From an uncultured Erysipelotrichaceae bacterium (GTDB lineage Bacteria > Bacillota_I > Bacilli_A > Erysipelotrichales > Erysipelotrichaceae), in assembly GCA_944327105.1 (NCBI GenBank), contig CALVGN010000032.1:1-41418 (forward strand): a stretch of 41,418 bases of DNA, read 5' to 3'. Below, piece by piece: positions 16,393 to 24,386 of this stretch. Under the pieces are notes generated by a model. It made no database searches. It was not told where the DNA came from and saw nothing but the letters and a program-made list of their open reading frames with translations. Positions within the stretch are counted from its first letter, which is position 1; each line of letters starts with the position of its first letter. The position numbers and the translations under genes are program-made.

Positions 16393-16956
16393 TCAGTTTC
16401 CATGATATAGGATTGCATCCAAGACTTTTTGAGCTGTCGCTTCATCCACCATTTCTCGAATCAATGCCTTGGCCACCAAATAACAAGCGCCCAACCCATT
16501 TCCGGTCAAAAAGATACCGTCATGTTCCATCTGGCTTGCCGTGTAATGGGCTTTGGATCCATAGTTTTCAAATCCAGGATAGCACGTATACGTCTTTCCA
16601 TCCAGGTAGCCATAGCGGCTTAATACACTGGGACCGGCACACACAGCAACGATGGTTTTACCATCATCCACGAATGATTGGATCCATGATTTGACCAATT
16701 CACTCCGTGCTAAATTATCCACTCCGACTTTACCACCGGGCAAATACATCACATCGTATTCTTTGGGATCATGATTACTTAAATAACCATCCGCTCTGAC
16801 GGTCACCATATGACTGGATGCGACCAGTAGATTCCCGGTTTGATCATTGATCGCCAGCATATCGACATCGATTCCCGCTCTGCGGCATAGATCCACAATC
16901 ACCAGTGCTTCACACTCTTCAAACCCATCGGCTAAAAATACAGCTAAACGTTTCAT
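16393..16956 (-). CDS. DJ-1/PfpI-family protein
   Basis: A 187-residue class I glutamine-amidotransferase-like protein. It has the conserved acidic residues in DGFEECEAL (residues about 10-18), LPGG at about 73-76, and the nucleophile elbow AVCAGPSVL (Cys about residue 105). This matches the YajL/ThiJ/DJ-1 group, proposed in redox stress, glyoxalase or protein-repair roles. AAAGGAGGG precedes the ATG, which overlaps the upstream stop by four bases (ATGA). It is the last gene of a HAD-unknown-DJ-1 operon. One palindrome copy (16652) is inside. Confidence 0.88.
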   Translation of the reverse strand: MKRLAVFLADGFEECEALVIVDLCRRAGIDVDMLAINDQTGNLLVASSHMVTVRADGYLSNHDPKEYDVMYLPGGKVGVDNLARSELVKSWIQSFVDDGKTIVAVCAGPSVLSRYGYLDGKTYTCYPGFENYGSKAHYTASQMEHDGIFLTGNGLGACYLVAKALIREMVDEATAQKVLDAILYHGN

Positions 16957-17381
16957 TGGTTCCCTCCTTTGAATAGTCTGATCTTTTCTTGAATCGACGC
17001 ATCATCATAACTCAATAATCTGCCATAGCGATATGCATACGCTTCATCATGGTCATGATCATTTACTGCGTTGGATTGATCGACTTCTTTTTTAAGTTGC
17101 AGATATTGATCATAGATCGCTGGATCTTTGATCAACAATACCACATATCTTCCGGTGTTATGAAACAATATGGTTTCAACCAAAGAAGTCTCTTCATAAG
17201 CATGGATATGGTATTTATCCGCCGCGATGCGTGCATATTCTAAATCTTTAAGATACGTGGGATAGTCATTGGTTGCATGCGACAATGCCATGGATTTGAC
17301 CCCGGCGGATACGACTTCCGCAAAAGCGTCAATGACGCCATTGCGGAAGTCTTGGTTTGTTTCTAATGGTTGAGCGGCCAT
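16953..17381 (-). CDS. Conserved-looking protein of unknown function
   Basis: A 142-residue soluble acidic protein I do not recognise. There is no signal peptide or membrane segment. A mid-region reading HNTGRYVVLLIKDP suggests an alpha/beta core, and the C-terminal half is rich in Asp, Tyr and His. It overlaps the upstream HAD gene by 19 bases and the DJ-1 gene by 4, so it belongs to a tightly coupled three-gene operon, the main reason to believe it is real. Its ribosome binding site inside the HAD gene is weak. Confidence 0.7.
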   Translation of the reverse strand: MAAQPLETNQDFRNGVIDAFAEVVSAGVKSMALSHATNDYPTYLKDLEYARIAADKYHIHAYEETSLVETILFHNTGRYVVLLIKDPAIYDQYLQLKKEVDQSNAVNDHDHDEAYAYRYGRLLSYDDASIQEKIRLFKGGNQ

Positions 17382-18208
17382 AATTCATCCATCCCAAGAT
17401 TCAGCTCTTTGTTCAATGCAAATGCAACGCCCAATTCTTCACTGGGTTTAGTCACCCATTTACTGACCGCCATGATGGTGGGTTCCCCATTGCCCATGGC
17501 AATGCCTAATGCTGCATCACGGATCATTTCATAATCATTCATGGAATCCCCGATGGCAATGACACCGTTCAAGTCATAACCATGGGTCTTGCAGACCCAT
17601 TTGATACCTTCATATTTATTACTGGCTTTTCCGGTGATTTCGTAATATTGATTGCTGTTTGGCATGATGCTTCCGGGAACCACGGTATATTTGGTTCCCC
17701 ACTGATCAATGATCGGTCTGGTTCTCTCCACATCATAGGTAGTGACATTCACTTTATAGATGGCTGAATCATGATAATCCGTGCCATTATTATAAATTTT
17801 TAACATCCGTTGATGATGTTCGTTTGGCATTGGACGATGATAATTCTGCGTTTCCACTTCTTCTCGGCGTTTGCCTAAGATATAGTCTTTGCGACCGGAC
17901 AAAAAGACGCCCATACCGTAAGATAACGCATCATTAACGATATCATCCACGATGTCCATGGGCATGATATCTTCGTACACGACGTGGTTGTTTTCAATGA
18001 CCATGCATCCGTTGACCAGAACAAATCCATCGACTTCTTTTGGTTCGACCATCCCGACAGCGTCGGCACCGCGACCGGTACAGATATAAACCTTATGCCC
18101 CTTACGCCGGGCTAGTTTGATGGCTTCGTGATTTTCAGGGGCGATCTGTTGATCGCCAAATGGCAATAATGTTCCATCAATATCCAGAAATACTGTACGT
18201 TGTTTCAT
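17363..18208 (-). CDS. Cof-type HAD-superfamily phosphatase
   Basis: A 281-residue HAD phosphatase. Motif I FLDIDGTLLPFG is near residue 8-19. Motif II is CTGRG, Lys of motif III is in GKASNKYEGIKW, and motif IV is IGDSMNDYEMI near residue 225. The large C2-type cap suggests a small phosphorylated metabolite; the substrate is unknown. AGAGG lies before the ATG. It heads the operon with the unknown protein and the DJ-1 protein. An extended -10 promoter with the palindrome at -35 lies upstream. Confidence 0.88.
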   Translation of the reverse strand: MKQRTVFLDIDGTLLPFGDQQIAPENHEAIKLARRKGHKVYICTGRGADAVGMVEPKEVDGFVLVNGCMVIENNHVVYEDIMPMDIVDDIVNDALSYGMGVFLSGRKDYILGKRREEVETQNYHRPMPNEHHQRMLKIYNNGTDYHDSAIYKVNVTTYDVERTRPIIDQWGTKYTVVPGSIMPNSNQYYEITGKASNKYEGIKWVCKTHGYDLNGVIAIGDSMNDYEMIRDAALGIAMGNGEPTIMAVSKWVTKPSEELGVAFALNKELNLGMDELWPLNH

Positions 18209-18230
18209 TTTTTATCCTCTTATGGATTCA

Positions 18231-18267
18231 ATTATACCAATCTTCCTTATTTCCATGGTTGAACCAT
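18231..18267 (-). promoter_or_regulatory. Extended -10 promoter of the HAD-unknown-DJ-1 operon, palindrome at -35
   Basis: TGGTATAAT on the minus strand (TATAAT at 18236-18231) is an extended -10. ATGGTTGAACCAT (18255-18267) begins 19 bases upstream, the same geometry as at 5853-5889. Confidence 0.6.
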
Positions 18268-18667
18268 GTTAAGGAAATATAAATATTATGGATTAATTCA
18301 TCGTATACACTGAAAACCGTTTATCTTCTATTGATTTGTTTCGTGTATTGGAAAACAACCTTTTTAAAAAAAACAGTCTTCAATCACTTAATCGAATCAA
18401 ATCCATCTGCGCAGAGTCATCGAAACGTTCAAATTTGTTACGTTACACTTATTCATTTGCATAAATAACGCAATAATTATTGATAAACGGCTTTTAAATA
18501 AAATGTTCTTGAAGGAAAATCAAAATTGTCATATCGATCGACAATAAATATGACAATTTGACTTACTCAAAAAACAAAAAATACGTCAAAATTGCGTCTT
18601 ATCGTTTCATCTTCACGTCAACATAGCATACCGCGTTGAAAACCTCTCTAGAATTGGAAGGTTGAAT
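18268..18667. other. AT-rich gene-free stretch with a 12-bp inverted repeat
   Basis: About 400 bases with no supported gene. They are visibly more AT-rich than the left flank and begin exactly where the iterated palindrome stops. AAATTGTCATAT (18523-18534) and ATATGACAATTT (18548-18559) form a perfect 12-bp inverted repeat with a 13-base loop. No T run follows, so an operator or recombination site is likelier than a terminator. No integrase or tRNA is nearby. Confidence 0.6.
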
Positions 18668-18838
18668 GTGCTCGAATCTTTACGTAAAGCTAAGGGATTA
18701 ACACAAACACAATGTGCTTCAATACTTGTACTATCTCTACGGACTTATCAACGATATGAAAAAAAACGAATCCATGGTGAAGCCATTGATTTTGAATACC
18801 ATCAAATCGCGTATCGAACAATACAACCAAATAAGTGA
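18668..18838 (+). pseudogene. HTH (XRE) half of a frameshifted HTH-nucleotidyltransferase gene
   Basis: GTG at 18668 follows GGAAGG by 6 bases. The 56-codon frame begins VLESLRKAKGLTQTQ and continues through an XRE helix-turn-helix (LRTYQRYEK). After the A8 tract at 18759-18766 it runs into unrelated sequence and stops at 18838. Removing one A joins it in frame to the nucleotidyltransferase below, giving a 164-residue protein matching the known HTH-MntA-type fusion (short XRE domain, NES-containing linker, then NTase). It is thus one broken or slippage-expressed gene rather than two. Confidence 0.65.
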
Positions 18839-19163
18839 AACAACCGGCATCCTTTCATTGGAATCCATCACCAAAACCGTAACAACGATCCTTTCAAACT
18901 ATGATGTTCAATTCTGTTATCGGTTTGGCTCTTATGCCAAGGGCAAACCGACTCCGATCAGTGATGTAGATTTGTTCATTGACGGAACAAATATTCACGG
19001 TCTTGATTATTTCGGATTAATTGAGGATTTGCGCGAAACTTTGCACAAGAAGGTAGATCCGATCCATTTCGATGACTTTTCTGCCAGTCCGTCGCTGCAA
19101 ATGAAAATGCTTAAAGATGGCATTCGGATCTATCGCAAATCTGATCTTTCCATGCACCGCTAA
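18756..19163 (+). CDS. MntA-like nucleotidyltransferase domain (second half of the frameshifted gene)
   Basis: This 135-residue frame carries the minimal nucleotidyltransferase motif FGSYAKGKPTPISDVDLFID (GSY...DxD), then VDPIHFDD and the typical end MLKDGIRIY. Family members AMPylate HEPN-type toxins or act as stand-alone enzymes; no HEPN partner is adjacent here. The ATG at 18756 has no ribosome binding site and lies inside the HTH frame, so expression likely depends on translation or slippage from 18668. If an A is lost at 18759-18766 the two halves fuse. The frame itself is open back to 18714. Confidence 0.7.
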   Translation: MKKNESMVKPLILNTIKSRIEQYNQISETTGILSLESITKTVTTILSNYDVQFCYRFGSYAKGKPTPISDVDLFIDGTNIHGLDYFGLIEDLRETLHKKVDPIHFDDFSASPSLQMKMLKDGIRIYRKSDLSMHR

Positions 19164-19186
19164 AGCATCAGGTACCCTACCAATCA

Positions 19187-19214
19187 AAAAGGTGAACCGA
19201 TCGATTCACCTTTT
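19187..19214. terminator. Bidirectional terminator between the nucleotidyltransferase and reductase genes
   Basis: AAAAGGTGAA (19187-19196) pairs with TTCACCTTTT (19205-19214). Both sides end in T runs on their own strand, and the two flanking genes converge here. Confidence 0.85.
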
Positions 19215-19240
19215 CTTTGGGATTTACAAAAGCCTCAGGA

Positions 19241-20953
19241 CTACTCGCTCAACGCAACAGCAGCTTGTGTTCCGGCAATGCGACCGAAGCACACGGAAGC
19301 GCTGTATCCACCACTTTGCCATGCCACTTCACCAGCAGCATACAGATTCGGAACGATGGAACCATCTTCATATTGAACCTGGGCATTTTCATTGGCGACC
19401 ACGCCACCTTTGGTCATGTGTAACGCTGGTTCGACACGAACACCATAATACGGACCTTCCGCATCAATGGGACGGGTGCCATCTTCACCCAGCGATTCCT
19501 GAGCTTCGTTGTAAGCCGCAACGTTTTCAGCCAGTGCGGCACCATCGATGCCCAATGCTTCACCCAATTCTTCCAGAGTCGCACCTTCACTGTAGTAACC
19601 TAAACCAACATGTTTGCGGATACGATAGAAGGAATCATAACCGGTGGAATCGGTGATGTAGAAGGTTGCGCCATCGGTTTGTTCAGCCATCTGGTTGTAA
19701 CGATCCAAACCACTGAGATTCTCGAGCAATTCACCTTCTTTATTGACCAGTAAATTCAAATCCGCACCGCCGGTCAGATCACGACGCGGAACGATGATGT
19801 TGGCAAACACACTCGGACGATCCATGTTCTGCAGGGCCATACCATGGGATTCAAAGACTTTGACAAAATCGCCGGTTGCACCCATTTGGTTGGATGTGTT
19901 CAACACTTCATAACCTGGCAAGTATTCAGCAACCAGATCTTTATTGGCGCAGAAGCCACCCGTTGCAACGATGGTTTGTGCAGCCATGATGTTGTAGCGT
20001 TCATTGGTATGGGTATCCAGTACCTGAACACCAACCACAGCGTCTCCATCCATGACGAAGTCTTCACCTTTGGTACCGGTGATGATGGTCACACCAAGAC
20101 GTTCGGCTTCAGCTTCCATACCGGACTGGATCACTTCACCAGCATATTGGTCTTCTTCAGCCATATGGTTGGTTGCGGAATAGTTGTAATTCAATTCAAC
20201 GCCCATATCGCGTAACCACTGGTCCATGGTCCATTCTTCATTGGCCCATGCTTCGATGCGTTCAGCGGTTTCGCCACTTTCCGCTTTCATTTCGATAAAA
20301 TCTTCCAAGGTATAGGTATTACCGGTTTCTTCCTGAGCTTTGGAATTGATCAGGTCGAAATAGTTCATATCGAACTTACCGTTACCGCTTAAAATATCCA
20401 ATTTTTCAACCACGGTAACATCCAAATCGGCATTGGCCTGTTTCGCAGCGATCGCTGCACCTAAACCAGCCGGACCACCGCCGATGATCACGATATCGGT
20501 GGTGATATCATCGATCACTGTGGGTTCGACCCCTTCAAAGCTGGGGAATTCACGAACAACTTCACCTTCCACGGTCAAACCATGCTGTTCCATGGCATCT
20601 GCCACAGCCTGTTTGACAGCGTAGGATGAGAATGTTGCAGCGGAAACGCTGTCAACCACCGGGGAATTGGCTTCCAGGATCCGTTCACGGATCACCGGGA
20701 ACGCTCTGTCGATGACCACATTGGTTTCGTGGTTGTCACCCAATTCGATATCGGTGATCGTATCCCCTTGGATGGAAACCTTCACATTCATCTCTCCGCC
20801 GTAACCGCTGGCGCTCACTTCATAAACAGCGACTTCGCCTTCGGCAGCACCGGTAGAGGCAGGTTGTGTGGTTTCAGTCGACGTTGTGCTCGAGCATGCT
20901 GCCAAAGATAACAACATCGCTGCGGAGCAAAGTACTTTACTCAAACGATTCAT
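19241..20953 (-). CDS. FMN-binding, FAD-dependent fumarate-reductase-like lipoprotein (flavocytochrome c family)
   Basis: A 570-residue exported lipoprotein. The signal peptide ends in lipobox LAAC (Cys about 20), followed by a Ser/Thr linker. An FMN-binding domain (about 40-125) contains DSVSAATFSS, close to the DxxSGAT site to which ApbE attaches FMN. A FAD-binding domain follows (IVIIGGGPAGLGAAIAAKQA, near 155) with the C-terminal fumarate-reductase/3-ketosteroid-dehydrogenase type fold (HMTKGGVVAN, then YAAGEVAW). It should reduce an external acceptor using electrons from a membrane donor; the acceptor is unknown. GGAGG precedes the ATG. GC content looks higher than in its AT-rich flanks, and the palindrome is absent. 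Confidence 0.88.
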   Translation of the reverse strand: MNRLSKVLCSAAMLLSLAACSSTTSTETTQPASTGAAEGEVAVYEVSASGYGGEMNVKVSIQGDTITDIELGDNHETNVVIDRAFPVIRERILEANSPVVDSVSAATFSSYAVKQAVADAMEQHGLTVEGEVVREFPSFEGVEPTVIDDITTDIVIIGGGPAGLGAAIAAKQANADLDVTVVEKLDILSGNGKFDMNYFDLINSKAQEETGNTYTLEDFIEMKAESGETAERIEAWANEEWTMDQWLRDMGVELNYNYSATNHMAEEDQYAGEVIQSGMEAEAERLGVTIITGTKGEDFVMDGDAVVGVQVLDTHTNERYNIMAAQTIVATGGFCANKDLVAEYLPGYEVLNTSNQMGATGDFVKVFESHGMALQNMDRPSVFANIIVPRRDLTGGADLNLLVNKEGELLENLSGLDRYNQMAEQTDGATFYITDSTGYDSFYRIRKHVGLGYYSEGATLEELGEALGIDGAALAENVAAYNEAQESLGEDGTRPIDAEGPYYGVRVEPALHMTKGGVVANENAQVQYEDGSIVPNLYAAGEVAWQSGGYSASVCFGRIAGTQAAVALSE

Positions 20954-21186
20954 AAAACCTCCATATTTCAGTACTGAGAACCATTTTAATCACAAAACGC
21001 ACACATTTAAAACATATTTTTAATTGAAACAGTGATTTTTCATACGAATTTCAATTATTGTGAAAGAATTAACACATAATTCGTCATCATCCTTTTCAAA
21101 TATCTTCGGCAAATTCGTATACTTTAAATTCGGAAGCGATACCAAAATTATGAAAACCATTTTCACTTCAACGAAAAATTACTGAC

Positions 21187-21951
21187 TTAAATCAGAAGTT
21201 CACTTCTATGTATAGAAATATAGCTAAAAAAGGCCGTCGGCTTAAAATCAATCAGAATGAAAATACTGGTATTCAAAACATAGATTTCCGAATGTTGTAC
21301 AAAATGCTCGTATTGTCGATCATATATTTCAAGGCCAGACCACTTCAAAAATGCCAATTCTGAGGGAGCTTCGTATCTGCCACAAATAACGAAATTCGCT
21401 TTTCTTAAATGGTGTACAGTCAATGCAATCAGCGTTTGATAATCATATTTTGTCAAATCACTGTATTTGCTGACTTTTCCAACCCTCTCTTTATAATTCC
21501 AGCATTCATTCACATCTACAGACAAAGTGCAAAATGATGGATCCGGCAATCGATTAAAATGTTTGTAAGATTGCATCATCGGATAATTAATAAACATTTT
21601 CCCCTGATCTGTCGATTCGTTAAAATACTGGATCATACGCCGGATCGTTGCAAAATTTGAACGAACTTCGTGAGGTTCAAAGTCAAAAACCATAAAAATA
21701 TCCGTGTAGGAATGATTCAGTATATTTTTTTGTTGATCGTCTGTTTCATACGATCGTAGCATCCTAAGTATATCAACTGAACCATCATCGAAATCCGGAT
21801 AATCCATCTCAAGACGTGTCGCCAAAACATGAACATTGGTTTTATATGTATAAAAGGCAAATGCATCTGGAAAGCAAATGGAAAACATTTTGCTGAAAAA
21901 AGCGGGTTCATCAACGGCTCCTTCCACAATAAAAAGGACGTCACGACTCAT
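21187..21951 (-). CDS. RloB/Toprim-like protein of an ATPase-linked pair
   Basis: A 254-residue protein whose N-terminus VLFIVEGAVDEPAFFSKMF resembles the VEG-x-x-(T/D)E segment of RloB/AbiLii and Toprim nucleases. VFDFEPHE near residue 95 could be the acidic metal site. The rest is unassigned. The ATG at 21951 has GGTGAG 5 bases upstream; a GTG at 21960 is an alternative. It overlaps the ATPase gene by about 10 bases, so both are one transcript. With an AAA15 partner, the likeliest reading is a nuclease or effector in phage defence (RloAB, AbiL or PARIS-like). That function is inference. Confidence 0.6.
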   Translation of the reverse strand: MSRDVLFIVEGAVDEPAFFSKMFSICFPDAFAFYTYKTNVHVLATRLEMDYPDFDDGSVDILRMLRSYETDDQQKNILNHSYTDIFMVFDFEPHEVRSNFATIRRMIQYFNESTDQGKMFINYPMMQSYKHFNRLPDPSFCTLSVDVNECWNYKERVGKVSKYSDLTKYDYQTLIALTVHHLRKANFVICGRYEAPSELAFLKWSGLEIYDRQYEHFVQHSEIYVLNTSIFILIDFKPTAFFSYISIHRSELLI

Positions 21952-23071
21952 TAAACTCACCCGACCTCAACAGTTTTTCTAAATTATGTCCTTCGCGCAA
22001 TTCTCTTTTGCTCGCCTTTGCAAATGATTTCAACTGTCCATTTTCCAGCATAAAACAGCAATCCGGTCGAGTGTAGCTGTTGTTTGCCAATGAAGAATTG
22101 TGAGTAGTACAAATTGATTGAAGATGATTGAAACCATAAATCAATTTCATTACATTGATAGCTAATTCCTGATGATAATACGCATCAAATTCATCAATAA
22201 AAAGAAAAGAAACCTCTTTGAAAAAACGGCTCCAATAAAATAATAGTTCAAGCGCTTTTGTCCCACTCGATGCAACAATCGGGAAAATCAACTGATTTTT
22301 TTTATGCTTTTCTACCAGAATCTGACGTCTTGTCATGTTTGTTCCGCTAACTTCAACGGTATCAAGGTCCAGCTCGATCTTACCTATATCCTTTAAAAAC
22401 TGCGCAAAATCTTTAACGACGCTATGATTAATAATCCAATCTTCGACATTTTCTGATCCGTTCGCAAAACCAATGTATTCATTTGACTGAACAGATCGGA
22501 ACCATAACATATGAGTGACAAAATCCATCAGTTTTTTTACAAGTGAATCCTCACTTTGCGAAGTATTGTAAGCCACATAACGTAACACTGCTAAATTTCC
22601 GTCAAAGTAATCAAATGTCAGATGATCTGCCCCAATTAAATTCATATTCAAAAAACGACCAACCCGTTGCTTAAAATCATATTGATATACTTCCTGATCA
22701 TTTAAGAATAACGACTCGCTTACCATCTGATAGAGTGCCGATTTTTGGTATTTGTAAACAAGGATGTCGTCATCAAATCTAAGATGGTATTCGAATTTTG
22801 CATACGGATCATCACTATCGGCATTCAAATAACCATGATCATCATGCGTTAAAGGAACAATATTCTTATCAGTCAAAGTTGCTACAATATCAAACAGAGC
22901 GAAACCAAGGTTACTTTTACCTGAACCATTTCGCCCATAAACGAGTAACTTTCCAATCAAGCCACGTGTTAAAGCAGTCGTGCTGAATTTATAATCATGA
23001 ACACGTGTAAAATCAATCTCAAGCGGGCAATTAAAACTTCGATAGTTCTCAACTTTAAATTTAAGTAGCAT
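21941..23071 (-). CDS. AAA15-family (RloA/OLD-like) ABC-type ATPase, putative defence component
   Basis: A 376-residue SMC/ABC-like ATPase of the COG1106 type. It starts MLLKFKVENYRSF, has Walker A GRNGSGKSN (about 47-55) and the signature-like SSGTKALELL (about 270). Walker B is FLFIDEFDAYYHQ (about 295), and the H-loop is CTTHNSSLANN. In RloAB, AbiL, PARIS and class-2/4 OLD systems such ATPases sense infection and control a partner nuclease, here the gene directly downstream. AGAGGAC precedes the ATG. The AT-rich codon use differs from the housekeeping neighbours. Confidence 0.8.
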   Translation of the reverse strand: MLLKFKVENYRSFNCPLEIDFTRVHDYKFSTTALTRGLIGKLLVYGRNGSGKSNLGFALFDIVATLTDKNIVPLTHDDHGYLNADSDDPYAKFEYHLRFDDDILVYKYQKSALYQMVSESLFLNDQEVYQYDFKQRVGRFLNMNLIGADHLTFDYFDGNLAVLRYVAYNTSQSEDSLVKKLMDFVTHMLWFRSVQSNEYIGFANGSENVEDWIINHSVVKDFAQFLKDIGKIELDLDTVEVSGTNMTRRQILVEKHKKNQLIFPIVASSGTKALELLFYWSRFFKEVSFLFIDEFDAYYHQELAINVMKLIYGFNHLQSICTTHNSSLANNSYTRPDCCFMLENGQLKSFAKASKRELREGHNLEKLLRSGEFNES

Positions 23072-23092
23072 GTTTTTGTCCTCTATAAGAAA

Positions 23093-23121
23093 ACTATAAG
23101 GCGTAACAGCACCAAAATCAA
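23093..23121 (-). promoter_or_regulatory. Promoter of the ATPase/RloB-like pair
   Basis: On the minus strand TTGATT (23121-23116) and TATAGT (23098-23093) are spaced by exactly 17 bases, about 20 bases before the ATPase start codon. This is a conventional promoter without the palindrome. Confidence 0.6.
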
Positions 23122-23142
23122 CATTGCCGTAATTTTTTTACG

Positions 23143-23179
23143 GAAAAAAGGATCAACTTCATGCTTCGAAGTTGATCCT
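23143..23179 (-). terminator. Terminator of the uppP-ccdA operon
   Basis: AGGATCAACTTC (23149-23160) pairs with GAAGTTGATCCT (23168-23179), and TTTTTT follows on the minus strand. It ends seven bases after the ccdA stop. Confidence 0.88.
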
Positions 23180-23185
23180 ATTTCA

Positions 23186-24370
23186 CTAATGCATTTGGTC
23201 TTCGACAACACTGATCAATTGATCCATGGTGATGGCACCAGGGATTTGACCAAGCAATGTTCCATCCGAATTAAAGAAGAAATTGGCCGGGAACGTTCCA
23301 CCGGTAAAATACATCGATACACTGCCACCGGTATCATAGACATAATCCATGGTATAACCATTTTCTGCCATGAATTCATCGACACTTTCCTGGGTTTCAT
23401 TATTGATCCCGCTGTCAGGATGGGAAACCAACAAAATGTTAAGATCATCATGATTATCTGCATATTCCTGAAGCGACGGCAATTCCTGACGGCAATAGCC
23501 ACACCATGTACCAAAGAACATCACCAATGTCTTTTTGCCTTTGTAATCACTCAAGCTCACTTCATTGCCTTCTTTATCCAACAGGGTGAAATCCAACGTG
23601 TCCATGGTCATTTCCACACTGTCACTGTCTTGGTTCGTTTCTTCATTGGTCGAACCAATCGTTGCCTGGTTATCTTGCAATACAAGTGTTGATGTGGCGG
23701 CTTCATAGAACACATAACATCCCATCAATACCATCACGGCGCCAGCCACCAAGCTCACCCACTTCATCATGGATCGAGCTTTTTCTATAAAATGAAGCAC
23801 GACTTTTCCGGCCAAGGCCAATGCGATAAACATCACCATGAATCCGGCGGCAAAACTCATGACATAAATGAAAGCATCACTGCCAGCGGACACTGCCATC
23901 GAGAAAGCAAACCCCAGCATCGGACCAATGCACGGAGTCCAGCCAAATGTGAATAAGAAACCCAGTAAAAACGCGGATAAATAATTCAATTGGTTGACAT
24001 TGATATGCAATGGCAATTTATGATCCTGGCGCAACCATGGGATCTGGATGGCCCCTAAATAAAACAAGCCAAACAGAATGATCACAAACGCAGCCACGTA
24101 TTCCAATACCAACGCATAACGGTTGAGCCATTGAGCAATCGCTGAGCTACTGAATGCCGCAATAAAAAAGATCACGGAAATCCCCGCTACAAATGCAATG
24201 GTCAAACCAATGAATTTAAGTGTCGATGTATGTTTTTTACCTTGTGCATCCACGTGTGTCGCACTGTTGGTCAAATAGGCCAGATAGAGTGGGATGATCG
24301 GTAAAACACATGGTGAAAAAAACGATAATACCCCTTCGGTAAACAAGGGGATCAATTTGCTGAAATCCAA
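23186..24370 (-). CDS. CcdA-type thiol transporter fused to a TlpA/thioredoxin domain
   Basis: A 394-residue membrane fusion. The N-terminal six-helix CcdA/DsbD-beta part (about 1-230) has its two redox Cys in FFSPCVLP and GWTPCIGP. A linker follows, then an extracytoplasmic thioredoxin-like domain with WCGYC (about 287-291) and the cis-Pro in GGTFPANFF. It should move electrons from cytoplasmic thioredoxin to outside thiols, possibly for methionine sulfoxide reductases or surface redox proteins. AAGGAG precedes the ATG, and its start is 16 bases after the uppP stop. One palindrome copy (23349-23361) is inside. Confidence 0.9.
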   Translation of the reverse strand: MDFSKLIPLFTEGVLSFFSPCVLPIIPLYLAYLTNSATHVDAQGKKHTSTLKFIGLTIAFVAGISVIFFIAAFSSSAIAQWLNRYALVLEYVAAFVIILFGLFYLGAIQIPWLRQDHKLPLHINVNQLNYLSAFLLGFLFTFGWTPCIGPMLGFAFSMAVSAGSDAFIYVMSFAAGFMVMFIALALAGKVVLHFIEKARSMMKWVSLVAGAVMVLMGCYVFYEAATSTLVLQDNQATIGSTNEETNQDSDSVEMTMDTLDFTLLDKEGNEVSLSDYKGKKTLVMFFGTWCGYCRQELPSLQEYADNHDDLNILLVSHPDSGINNETQESVDEFMAENGYTMDYVYDTGGSVSMYFTGGTFPANFFFNSDGTLLGQIPGAITMDQLISVVEDQMH

Positions 24371-24386
24371 TGTTTAAATACTCCTT

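Noticed and set aside
18756-19163. A complete MntA/HepT toxin-antitoxin pair
   Set aside because: No HEPN-type gene is adjacent; the next gene is an unrelated flavoprotein on the other strand.
19117-19656. 179-codon plus-strand frame
   Set aside because: Runs through the bidirectional terminator into antisense of the flavoprotein gene.
23127-23143. CCGTAA/TTACGG hairpin near the ATPase promoter as a terminator
   Set aside because: The stem is only six bases and lacks a following T run on either strand at the right place; the adjacent 12-bp stem is the better terminator.
23189-23692. 167-codon plus-strand frame opposite ccdA
   Set aside because: Shadow of the CcdA-TlpA thioredoxin domain.
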